Shown here: positions 1 to 7,215 of the stretch, piece by piece
Position numbering within the stretch: the stretch's first letter is position 1
How the letters are laid out: each line of letters begins with the position of its first letter
Assembly: GCA_019416285.1 (NCBI GenBank)
Contig: DXXM01000038.1
Coordinates: forward strand, 1-30,425
DNA: 30,425 bases
Reading direction: 5' to 3'
Source of the DNA: Bacteroidales bacterium
GTDB taxonomy: Bacteria; Bacteroidota; Bacteroidia; Bacteroidales; Muribaculaceae
Notes under the pieces: generated by a model
The model's input: the letters and a program-made list of their open reading frames with translations, nothing else
Told to the model about the DNA's origin: nothing
The model's database searches: none
Position numbers and translations under genes: made by a program

Positions 1-51
1 CGACCCTCTGCTTGTAAGGCAGACGCTCTGAACCAGCTGAGCTAAGCGCCC
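1..51 (-). tRNA. tRNA-Val (anticodon UAC), 3' part cut off by window start
   Basis: Read on the minus strand, the sequence gives a 7-nt acceptor arm start (GGGCGCT), TA at positions 8-9, a D arm with GCTC/GAGC, and an anticodon arm TCTGC-CTTACAA-GCAGA. The anticodon TAC lies at plus positions 14-16, which reads valine GUA codons. The variable loop begins with GGGTCG, and the T arm and acceptor 3' strand lie outside the window. A well-formed promoter sits just upstream (71-101), so it is probably transcribed independently of the M23 gene before it. Confidence 0.93.
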
Positions 52-70
52 TTTCTCGCTTAAAGCGTTG

Positions 71-101
71 CAAAGGTATGGACTATTTTTGGACTGTGCA
101 A
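71..101 (-). promoter_or_regulatory. Bacteroidota-type promoter of the tRNA-Val gene
   Basis: On the minus strand TACCTTTG (plus 71-78) matches the -7 consensus TAnnTTTG. A TTG (plus 99-101) lies 20 bp upstream, matching the -33 box spacing. The predicted start is about 13 nt before the tRNA 5' end. Confidence 0.65.
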
Positions 102-161
102 GTGTTTTCGCAACTTTTTTTGAAAAAAGTGGATTTTTTGATGAAAGATGGCAAAAAAACT

Positions 162-974
162 CTATTTTGAGGGTGAAGAAGCTGCTTCTATGGCATCAGC
201 CTGCTCGCGGAGGAGCTTTTCCTTATTGAAAATATATGTGGCATTGTGGATTCTGCCCTTCTGGAAATTGATTATATTTTCAGGATTGATGGGGAGAGCG
301 CAGTAGCGTGTCTCGAAATGGAGGTGTGGTCCGGTAGAGTTGCCGCTCGAGCCGCCGATTGCAATCGGGTCGCCGGCGTCGAGGGTGGTAGTGGGGACAA
401 CGGTGATTGAGTCAAGATGGGCATAGAGCGTCTGCAGGCCGTTTGGGTGGCTTATGATGACATAGTAGCCATAGCCGCGCTTATCGTAGCCTGTGGTGGC
501 TACAGAGCCGGGAAAAGCGGCGCGTATGATGTCTCCTCTCTTTATGCCGATGTCTATTCCTCGGTGCATGCGGACGGTCTTTCGTTTGCTCTTGCGTTTG
601 CGCGGGCCGAATACGGAGGTGATGGGGCCGAAAGCGGGCATGGTAAATTCGCTGACGTTTATGTGGATGTCGCCGTCAGGGACTTTCTTCTTGTTGAAAA
701 GTCCTCCGGCTTTGTTGAATCCTATGAAGCCTGCGTCAAAGAGGCTGCCCATATAATCGAGAGTGGAGGTGAATATCTGGTCTTCCTGTGTTTCGGCGGA
801 TTCGGTCATAGACATGATTATTTTGTCCAGATCCAGGGGCTCGATATCGGTCGTATCTGTAACGACGGTGTCGTTACCAAACACTACAATATCAGCACTC
901 GCAACCGGAGCGGCTGCGAGTGCGATAAGGAGTGTTAAAGTGTGTGGGTTGAATTTGCGTTTTTTCAATATCAT
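162..974 (-). CDS. M23 (LytM-type) metallopeptidase, secreted
   Basis: 270-aa exported protein predicted to cut peptidoglycan cross-bridge peptides, or to act as a scaffold if inactive. An N-terminal basic stretch and hydrophobic core ending near A27 (PVASA|D) form a signal peptide. The LytM domain spans about residues 112-235 and keeps all zinc and catalytic residues: H137 and D141 (HRGID), H186 (YAHLD) and H217/H219 (GPHLHFE). It is therefore probably catalytically active. The region 28-105 has no recognisable domain, and the last ~35 residues are charged. It is the last gene of a minus-strand operon after the SLBB exporter and Wzz-type genes, 56 bp from the latter. A peptidoglycan hydrolase beside an export machine may open the wall for assembly, but that is inference. 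Confidence 0.93.
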   Translation of the reverse strand: MILKKRKFNPHTLTLLIALAAAPVASADIVVFGNDTVVTDTTDIEPLDLDKIIMSMTESAETQEDQIFTSTLDYMGSLFDAGFIGFNKAGGLFNKKKVPDGDIHINVSEFTMPAFGPITSVFGPRKRKSKRKTVRMHRGIDIGIKRGDIIRAAFPGSVATTGYDKRGYGYYVIISHPNGLQTLYAHLDSITVVPTTTLDAGDPIAIGGSSGNSTGPHLHFETRYCALPINPENIINFQKGRIHNATYIFNKEKLLREQADAIEAASSPSK

Positions 975-1030
975 TTATCCTTAACAATGCGATACCTGCC
1001 GAGTGTCATCACGCAGGGGCCGTAGGAGGG

Positions 1031-2143
1031 CTATTCTTTAATTTTGTTCTTCATCGCGGTGAATGTGTCGGAGAAGAGAATCTTGGCCGAGGCAATCACT
1101 ACGCCGAGGAATACGAAGCCGATAAGTATCATCGGCTTGGAGGGCTTGGATGGCTTGATGGGCACTGTGGCGGGCTCTACAGTAGCGTAGACGGGTGTGG
1201 TCTCCTGTACTTTGGCCTTTGCAAGCTGGAGCTGCTGAGAGGTCTGGTTGAAGAGACTGAAGGCGAGCTGTGCCTCGTTGGTGAGACGCTCGCGTGTCAC
1301 CTGCGCGGAGTGGAGACTCAGACCCTGGTTGCGATCAAGATAGTCGGCAAGGCGCTGCTGAGCTGCGTAATAGTCTTTACGAGCTTCCTCGTTGAGCTGC
1401 TCGGCATACTTGAGGTCCTGACGGGCCTTGGAAGTACGATATTCCGTCACGAAGCTCTGAAGATGCGCGGCTACAGTGTCGGCGAGCATTGCAGAGACAA
1501 GCGGGTTCTGCATGGTTACAGAAATTGTGTTAACTCCGGTCTTTTGGTCATAGTCGCAGACGATACGCTTGGAGAGCGCGAGTTTGATATCCTCTTCATC
1601 CTTGGAAAGCATGAAGGGGTTTGTAGTGCCGTCGCCCTCTTCCTCTTCATCAGCAGTGAAGAAGTGGATTATACCACCCACTGCCTTCATGGGGAGAGAC
1701 ATCACTGCCGACCACCAGGGAGCGGAAGTGTGGTCTTCGATATAGGCGCGCACTGTGTAGACAGAATCTGTTTTGCTTTCGGTTACGGGGACTTCGAATA
1801 GTCCTACGAGGAAAGGAACGGAAGAGAGTACGTCAGGGTAAAGTTCAGGCATCACCGCATCCGTCCCGGCTCCGCCGGAACCAAGATTCACACCGGCCAT
1901 TGCCGCAAGTGAGCCTAAGCCTCCCTTTCCTGCGGTCGCGCCGTTGAGCTCGGGAGCTAGTTTGATGGTAGTGGTGTATTCCTTGGGGATGCTGAACGCG
2001 ACAACAAGACCTATTACGGCAGCGATGCCTGCATAGATGAAGATTGTGCGGCGTGATTTCCACAATTTCGCGGCCAGTTCGAGGAGATCGATCTCCTCTT
2101 CGTCGTTGTCCTGACGGACAATGATGTCTTTTTCGTCACTCAT
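1031..2143 (-). CDS. Wzz/chain-length determinant family inner-membrane protein
   Basis: 370-aa polysaccharide co-polymerase-like protein. I chose the ATG at 2143 (MSDEKD...), because the longer open frame upstream has no sensible N-terminus and would overlap the exporter gene. After an acidic cytoplasmic tail (EEEIDLLELAAKLWKSRR) come a first membrane helix (about 33-51), a periplasmic region with a predicted helical and coiled part (about 240-310, rich in A, Q, E and R), a proline-rich PSKPSKP segment, and a second membrane helix near 337-356. This is the classical Wzz topology. No C-terminal tyrosine-kinase domain is present, unlike Wzc. It sits 47 bp after the SLBB exporter gene, and together they would form the trans-envelope conduit for exopolysaccharide or capsule. 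Polymer identity cannot be told, because no glycosyltransferases lie nearby. Confidence 0.9.
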   Translation of the reverse strand: MSDEKDIIVRQDNDEEEIDLLELAAKLWKSRRTIFIYAGIAAVIGLVVAFSIPKEYTTTIKLAPELNGATAGKGGLGSLAAMAGVNLGSGGAGTDAVMPELYPDVLSSVPFLVGLFEVPVTESKTDSVYTVRAYIEDHTSAPWWSAVMSLPMKAVGGIIHFFTADEEEEGDGTTNPFMLSKDEEDIKLALSKRIVCDYDQKTGVNTISVTMQNPLVSAMLADTVAAHLQSFVTEYRTSKARQDLKYAEQLNEEARKDYYAAQQRLADYLDRNQGLSLHSAQVTRERLTNEAQLAFSLFNQTSQQLQLAKAKVQETTPVYATVEPATVPIKPSKPSKPMILIGFVFLGVVIASAKILFSDTFTAMKNKIKE

Positions 2144-2190
2144 ATTAATTAATGTGGTGAAAAGTGTTGTTGTGGTGTTCGGGGAGAGGT

Positions 2191-4590
2191 TTATTTGACG
2201 AGTGTGGCAATGGCGGCGGTCATTGTGCCGAGTGAGCCGAGAGTAGAGGCTATGGTGAGAGCCTTGGTCCAGTCGAAACCCTGTCTGTCGGGCTTGGACG
2301 GGATTATAATCTGGCATCCAGGTTCAATCGGGGTATTGTTCTTGGCGCGGGCAACCATGCCGTTCATATATACGATGAAGGCTTTCTTCTTATTAGCGCG
2401 GTCGCCGTAGCCGCCGGCGAGGTTGATATAGTCCTTGAGTTTTCTGTCAGGCTGGAAAGTCACGGTATTGGGCACCATAACGTCGCCCGAAATCTTGACT
2501 GTGCTGACATGCTCGGGAACGAAGAGACGGTCGTCGGCGCGGAGGACGATATCGTCTGTGCTACCGGGGTTGGCGAGTGCTTTTTCGAGGTCGATACCTA
2601 CAGAATAATAATCGGAAACCTGAAGTTTGTTGACCGAAATTGAGTCTTTGCCGGAAGATGCCATGGCGAGGCGGAGAGTCTCGTCGCGGGCAACCTTTTC
2701 GTCCTCGGTCATTTTACGCATGAGGCTGGCCCCGCGTATGTAAGCTTCGGGAGTGAGACCGCCCGCACGCTTGACAAAGCTGCTGATGCGCTCGTTGCGC
2801 TGCTGGAGTACGTAGCCTCCGGCAAAAGTAACTTCGCCTGCAATCTGTACGAACTGCTGGGGAACATAGTTGGGGCTGCGACGTACCTCGACGATGTCGT
2901 AGGGCTGGAGGATAAACTCGTTGTCGTCGCCAATCAACAGACCGTCTTTGAGAGAGAAAGTGTATGTTCGGGCAATCTGCGCGTCGGATGTGAGCGACAT
3001 CGGGTCAACGATGCGGCGCGATACGTCTACTTTCGAGTAAGATGCTCCTTCGAGGAGGCCGCCTGCGGTAAGGATAAGGTCCTCGATAGAGGTATTCTCA
3101 GCATAGGGATAGGTGCCGGGGTGTGCTACGCTACCCATGATGGTGAAGCCTCCGCGATCAAAAATATCTCTTGTGCTGGAGATGACGAGTACGTCGTTGC
3201 GTTTGAGGGTGACATCGGGCGCGGTGCCGTTGAGGATGGCCTCGAGGTCGATGGCTTCAGCCACGAGCGTGAGGTCCTCGCCTTCACGGTAGAGCATTGC
3301 GCGCTGTTTGTAGGCGTCCTCCGTAAGACCGTCGGCATTGCGGATGAGGTCACGGATGGTGCTGATGCCGGAGCCGAGTGAGAACATGCCGGGACGCATT
3401 GCGGCTCCGCGGAGCTCGACGCGGTTGCTGTAGCGGTCGAGAGTGGTGCCGATGGTGACGATGTCGCCGTCCTGAAGATGATAGCCTTCAAACTCGTTGC
3501 GACCGATATTGAAGAGCTCCTTCTCGCGGCCGGTGAGACGGGCTACACGGACCATGTCGGTGTATGCGTCGCCCGAGAATCCACCTGCATATTCAATGAC
3601 CTGTGCGAGAGTTTCGTCGGGTTTGAGCTCATAGAACATAGGACGCTTTACGTTGCCGGTGACGTTGACAAGCTGTGAATAGGGAGGCACCATGATGATG
3701 TCGCCTTCCTGGAGACGGATGTTGCCTTTCTGACGGCCGTTGAAGAGGAAGTCATAGATGTCGACTTCAGCAATCTTCTTTCCGTTGCGGCGTACCTCTA
3801 CATTACGCATCGAACCGATTTTGTTGATGCCGCCGGCATTATAGAGGGCATGGAATACGTTGGAGAAGGGAGAGAGACGGTAGGTGCCCGGAACGGAAAC
3901 CTCACCCATGATGTTGACCTGGATGGTGCGCATCTGACCCAGGGTAACGGCGATGTCTGTCGCCTCATTGTCGACACCGGAATATTTTGACGCGAAGGCC
4001 GAGCGGATATGATTATTGGCCTCGTCGATGGTCATGCCGTTGAGGTAAATGGGGCCGAGCTGCGAAATCATGATGCTGCCTTCGGGCGAGATTGTGCGGC
4101 GGAGATGATCCTCGCTGACACCCCAGATGTCGATGACCACTTCATCGCCGGGACCGAGGCGGTAGTCTTGGGGGGTAGCGGCGTTCTCGTTGGGCTCGAA
4201 TGTCAGATTGCGGGAATTGAATACCTTGTGGCCGAATACCTCGTTGGCAGCCGGCTCCTCTTTGGCATTGGCTTCCGGGTTGATAACGATGTCCTCGAAT
4301 ACCACACTTGTCTCAGCTGCAGCCGAGGGGGTGCGGGAGCGTCCTTCAGTGGCGGTGACGGGCTGGTCGGCGGTAGCTGCGGCTCCGGCATCGTGTTTGG
4401 CCTTGATGCGCTTTACCTGCTCAGGGGTGACACCTTTAGCGACAAGCTCGCGGCCTATCTGCTGCTCGGATTTGCCCTGTGCTACCTGGGCTTTGATGTA
4501 TTGAACTACTTGGTCGTCGGTCATGTTGGCGGATGCAGACATAACTGCGGCCATCATAAGCAACGTAAACAGAAAAGGTTTGATTTTCAT
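2191..4590 (-). CDS. Polysaccharide export outer-membrane protein with multiple SLBB domains (Wza-like)
   Basis: 799-aa exporter. Start placed at 4590, where MKIKPFLFTLLMMAAVMSASA gives a clean signal peptide; the extra upstream residues in the open frame are not signal-like. The mature part begins with a short helical module (QVVQYIKAQVAQGKSEQQIG) that precedes an acidic linker. It is followed by a Poly_export domain (DYRLGPGDEVVIDIWG, roughly residues 140-220) and then a chain of SLBB-type beta-grasp repeats to near residue 760, recognisable by recurring blocks such as VNIMGEVSVPGTYRL, VNVTGNVKRPMFYEL, FTIMGSVAHPGTYPY and VQIAGEVTFAGGYVL. A hydrophobic C-terminal segment (TIASTLGSLGTMTAAIATL) may contact the membrane. 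The length is much greater than E. coli Wza but usual for Bacteroidota. First gene of the operon, with its own promoter at 4657-4687. Confidence 0.95.
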   Translation of the reverse strand: MKIKPFLFTLLMMAAVMSASANMTDDQVVQYIKAQVAQGKSEQQIGRELVAKGVTPEQVKRIKAKHDAGAAATADQPVTATEGRSRTPSAAAETSVVFEDIVINPEANAKEEPAANEVFGHKVFNSRNLTFEPNENAATPQDYRLGPGDEVVIDIWGVSEDHLRRTISPEGSIMISQLGPIYLNGMTIDEANNHIRSAFASKYSGVDNEATDIAVTLGQMRTIQVNIMGEVSVPGTYRLSPFSNVFHALYNAGGINKIGSMRNVEVRRNGKKIAEVDIYDFLFNGRQKGNIRLQEGDIIMVPPYSQLVNVTGNVKRPMFYELKPDETLAQVIEYAGGFSGDAYTDMVRVARLTGREKELFNIGRNEFEGYHLQDGDIVTIGTTLDRYSNRVELRGAAMRPGMFSLGSGISTIRDLIRNADGLTEDAYKQRAMLYREGEDLTLVAEAIDLEAILNGTAPDVTLKRNDVLVISSTRDIFDRGGFTIMGSVAHPGTYPYAENTSIEDLILTAGGLLEGASYSKVDVSRRIVDPMSLTSDAQIARTYTFSLKDGLLIGDDNEFILQPYDIVEVRRSPNYVPQQFVQIAGEVTFAGGYVLQQRNERISSFVKRAGGLTPEAYIRGASLMRKMTEDEKVARDETLRLAMASSGKDSISVNKLQVSDYYSVGIDLEKALANPGSTDDIVLRADDRLFVPEHVSTVKISGDVMVPNTVTFQPDRKLKDYINLAGGYGDRANKKKAFIVYMNGMVARAKNNTPIEPGCQIIIPSKPDRQGFDWTKALTIASTLGSLGTMTAAIATLVK

Positions 4591-4656
4591 AGGGTTGATA
4601 TGATGTGAATGACACTCGTAAGGATGCTTACAGCACACAGTGATATTAAATCGGCG

Positions 4657-4687
4657 CAAAGGTAGTAATTTTCAATCTCTTATGCAA
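4657..4687 (-). promoter_or_regulatory. Promoter of the polysaccharide export operon
   Basis: Minus-strand TACCTTTG (plus 4657-4664) fits the TAnnTTTG -7 box, with TTG (plus 4685-4687) 20 bp upstream. The predicted start near 4650 gives a leader of about 60 nt before the ATG at 4590. Confidence 0.6.
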
Positions 4688-4814
4688 GAGACAGATTGAT
4701 TTAAGCTGTCACTCTTTTTGTCTGTAGCTGTCAATCGGACATAAGAACTGTTAAATATTGTTCTGCGATGCTAAATTTTGCTTCGGCGATAAGGACGGTT
4801 CGGGAATAAATCGC

Positions 4815-4822
4815 TACTTTTG
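4815..4822 (+). promoter_or_regulatory. Candidate -7 box for the coiled-coil/zapA operon
   Basis: TACTTTTG matches TAnnTTTG exactly, 19 bp before the ATG at 4842. I see no good -33 box at 19-21 bp, so only half of the promoter is supported. It would give a very short leader. It is divergent from the export-operon promoter. Confidence 0.4.
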
Positions 4823-4841
4823 TGAAGTAATTCAGAAAAGC

Positions 4842-5135
4842 ATGGCCGCCAACCTTCAGCAACGCATCGAAAAAATCGAGGCCAAAGCAGCCTTGATGGT
4901 GGAGCGCTATGAGTATCTCCGTCAGGCAAAAGCGGCCGCCGACGACCGAATCGCATCTCTTGAAGAGACCCTCGGGAGGCTCCGGCGTGAGATTGCCGAC
5001 CGCGACAGGGAGATAGAGCGACTGAAAATCGTCACGGTGCTCAGTCCCGACCACGCCGATGTGGAGGCGACACGTGCCCTGCTTACTGGATTAGTGCGCG
5101 AAATCGACAAGTGCATCAACAAGTTAAGCCTTTGA
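4842..5135 (+). CDS. Small coiled-coil protein upstream of ZapA (ZapB-like position)
   Basis: 97-aa protein, start chosen at 4842 (MAANLQQRIEK), because the residues upstream in the open frame look non-coding. It has no signal peptide or membrane helix. Residues ~3-68 are almost entirely heptad-like helix rich in E, R, A and L (RIEKIEAKAALMVERYEYL, RIASLEETLGRLRREIADRD), followed by a short C-terminal helical part (VREIDKCINKLSL). The stop overlaps the zapA start (TGATG), implying translational coupling and equimolar production. Known division biology has ZapA bridging FtsZ to the coiled-coil protein ZapB. The position and shape suggest an analogous partner, but I see no clear sequence homology to ZapB, so the function is inferred only from context. 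Confidence 0.8.
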   Translation: MAANLQQRIEKIEAKAALMVERYEYLRQAKAAADDRIASLEETLGRLRREIADRDREIERLKIVTVLSPDHADVEATRALLTGLVREIDKCINKLSL

Positions 5136-5464
5136 TGACTGAAAAGATTCTCAATATAACTATCCGTATTGCCGACCAGCCGCGTATGCCGCTCCGGATT
5201 CCTGCGAGCCAGGAGGAGATTGTCAGGCGCGCCGAGGCCAACATCAACGAGCTTTGGCGCAAATGGTCAGCGATGGATGATTTCAAGGATAAATCTTCGG
5301 CCGAGATACTCGCCATGGTGACATTCCGCTTCGCCCAGCTCTATTTCACCGCCGAGGAGACATCGAGAGGAGTCGACAGGACTCTCGAGGGACTTGAAAA
5401 AAGTCTCGACAGGGTGCTTTTCGCCCTCAGGCCCGACGGCGACAACGCGACAGGAGTGTCGTGA
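5135..5464 (+). CDS. zapA: Cell division protein ZapA
   Basis: 109-aa ZapA family protein, which promotes bundling of FtsZ filaments at the division site. Start placed at 5135 (MTEKILNITIRIADQ), inside the stop of the preceding gene. The N-terminal beta part (ILNITIRIADQPRMPLRIP) is followed by the long helix typical of the family (SQEEIVRRAEANINELWRKW...), then a region with ILAMVTFRFAQLYF and a C-terminal helix. The length is usual for ZapA. It is co-transcribed with the upstream coiled-coil gene. The 6S-like RNA begins about 30 nt after its stop. Confidence 0.88.
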   Translation: MTEKILNITIRIADQPRMPLRIPASQEEIVRRAEANINELWRKWSAMDDFKDKSSAEILAMVTFRFAQLYFTAEETSRGVDRTLEGLEKSLDRVLFALRPDGDNATGVS

Positions 5465-5493
5465 CAGGGTGGCAGCCGCCGCTCTCCCCGTCA

Positions 5494-5617
5494 GCCCGGA
5501 CCGGCACTGTAACGAATTTTGAAGAAACGAGTTCACGCACGCTCAACTTCTGAGTGAGTTCTCCCCGCGGGATGCCGCGGACAAGGGGAGTCACAAGAGT
5601 GGTCCGTGCATTTTTTA
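5494..5617 (+). ncRNA. ssrS: Candidate 6S RNA (SsrS-like) with 3' U tract
   Basis: The 190-bp gap between zapA and rny holds a long imperfect hairpin. The closing stem pairs 5494-5501 (GCCCGGAC) with 5602-5609 (GTCCGTGC), with one mismatch. It is extended by 5505-5508 (CACT) with 5598-5601 (AGTG). An open central part and an apical hairpin follow: CTCCCC at 5561-5566 with GGGGAG at 5585-5590, enclosing GCGG/CCGC. The closing stem runs directly into ATTTTTTATAT, so it also acts as an intrinsic terminator. A rod with a central bubble about 120 nt long, beside zapA, is what 6S RNA looks like; it binds RNA polymerase housekeeping holoenzyme. ssrS is next to zapA in gammaproteobacteria, and a Bacteroidota form (6S-Flavo) is known. 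No covariance search was possible. Confidence 0.6.
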
Positions 5618-5655
5618 TATATTTTCATACCCCTAATAAATTCCGTAAAGCTAAT

Positions 5656-7197
5656 ATGGTTATATTATTTTACATCTGCGCGGCGCTCATCGGAGCTGCC
5701 ATCGGAATTGCGATAATGGTTGCGGTGCAGCGCGCCACAGCCCGCTCCCGTGCAAAGACCATCATCGACGATGCCAACCGCGAAGCCGAAGTAATCATGA
5801 AAGACAAGCTCCTCGAAGCCCGCGAGCAGGAGCTTAAAATCAAGACTGAAGCCGAAAAACAGGCCAACCAGCGCCTTTCGCGCATACAGAGCGAGGAGTC
5901 CAAGCTCAAGCAGCGTCAGACCCAGCTCAACCAGCAGCAGAGCGAAAACGCCCGCGCCCGCAACGAAAACGAGCAGACCCGCCAGAACCTCGAGGCTCAG
6001 ATGGCCGTGGTGGAGCAGCGCAAGGAGGAGCTCGACCGTCTCCGCCGCACCGCTCAGGACACTCTCGAACACATCTCCGGCCTTTCAAGCGAGGAAGCCA
6101 AGGAGAAGCTCATCGATTCGCTCAAGGATGAGGCCAAGACCGCCGCAAGCGCATATATCAACGACATCATGGACGAGGCCAAGATGACGGCCAACAAGGA
6201 GGCCAAGCGCATCGTGGTCCAGTCAATCCAGCGCCTCGCCACCGAGACCGCCATCGAGAACTCTGTCACAGTGTTCCACATCGACAGCGACGAAATCAAG
6301 GGCCGCATCATCGGCCGCGAGGGTCGCAACATCCGTGCTCTCGAAGCCGCCACAGGCATTGAAATCATTGTCGACGACACCCCCGAGGCCATCGTCCTTT
6401 CCGGCTTCGACCCCGTGCGCCGCGAAATCGCCCGTCTTGCCCTCCACCAGCTCGTGGCCGACGGCCGCATCCACCCCGCCCGCATCGAGGAAGTGGTGGC
6501 CAAGGTGCGCAAGCAGATTGAGGAGGAAATCGTCGAGACCGGCAAGCGCACTGCCATCGACCTTGGCATCCACGGTCTCCACCCCGACCTCATCCGCATG
6601 GTCGGCAAGATGAAATACCGTTCAAGCTACGGCCAGAACCTGCTCCAGCACTCGCGCGAGACTGCCAACCTCTGCGCTATCATGGCCTCCGAGCTCGGCC
6701 TCAACCCCAAGAAGGCCCGTCGCGCAGGTCTGCTTCACGACATAGGCAAGGTGCCCGACGAGGAGCCCGAACTTCCCCACGCACTCCTCGGCATGAAGCT
6801 CGCCGAAAAATACAAGGAGAAACCTGAAATCTGCAACGCCATCGGCGCCCACCACGACGAAATCGAGCAGACTTCGCTTCTTGCCCCCATCGTTCAGGTC
6901 TGCGACGCCATCTCCGGTGCCCGTCCCGGCGCACGCCGTGAAATCGTCGAGGCTTACATCAAGCGTCTCAACGACCTCGAGCAACTCGCCCTCTCGTATC
7001 CCGGAGTCATCAAGACCTACGCTATCCAGGCGGGCCGCGAGCTCCGCGTCATTGTCGGCGCCGACAAGATCGACGATGTCGAGACCGAGAAGCTGTCGAG
7101 CGAAATCGCCCGTCGCATCCAGGACGAGATGACATATCCCGGACAGGTCAAAATCACCGTTATCCGCGAGACCCGTTCCGTCAGCTTTGCCAAGTAA
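5656..7197 (+). CDS. rny: Ribonuclease Y
   Basis: 513-aa membrane-anchored endoribonuclease that initiates mRNA decay. Start chosen at 5656 (MVILFYICAALIG), which puts the family's N-terminal membrane helix (residues 1-25) first; the longer frame would run through the 6S-like RNA. Domains in order: membrane anchor; long coiled coil (~30-200, E, Q, R and A-rich); KH domain (~203-270) with the GxxG loop GREG at 220-223; HD domain (~325-425) with H332, the HD pair H361-D362 (LLHDIGK), H399/H400 and D417. The C-terminal domain ends ETRSVSFAK, typical of the family. Length is standard. The ricT gene follows after 18 bp. Confidence 0.98.
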   Translation: MVILFYICAALIGAAIGIAIMVAVQRATARSRAKTIIDDANREAEVIMKDKLLEAREQELKIKTEAEKQANQRLSRIQSEESKLKQRQTQLNQQQSENARARNENEQTRQNLEAQMAVVEQRKEELDRLRRTAQDTLEHISGLSSEEAKEKLIDSLKDEAKTAASAYINDIMDEAKMTANKEAKRIVVQSIQRLATETAIENSVTVFHIDSDEIKGRIIGREGRNIRALEAATGIEIIVDDTPEAIVLSGFDPVRREIARLALHQLVADGRIHPARIEEVVAKVRKQIEEEIVETGKRTAIDLGIHGLHPDLIRMVGKMKYRSSYGQNLLQHSRETANLCAIMASELGLNPKKARRAGLLHDIGKVPDEEPELPHALLGMKLAEKYKEKPEICNAIGAHHDEIEQTSLLAPIVQVCDAISGARPGARREIVEAYIKRLNDLEQLALSYPGVIKTYAIQAGRELRVIVGADKIDDVETEKLSSEIARRIQDEMTYPGQVKITVIRETRSVSFAK

Positions 7198-7215
7198 GGA
7201 GGGAGGGTCTGCCAG

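Noticed and set aside
111..132. AT-only hairpin (ACTTTTTT/AAAAAAGT) as terminator of the M23 operon
   Set aside because: No GC in the stem and no clear U tract after it on the minus strand; not enough to call.
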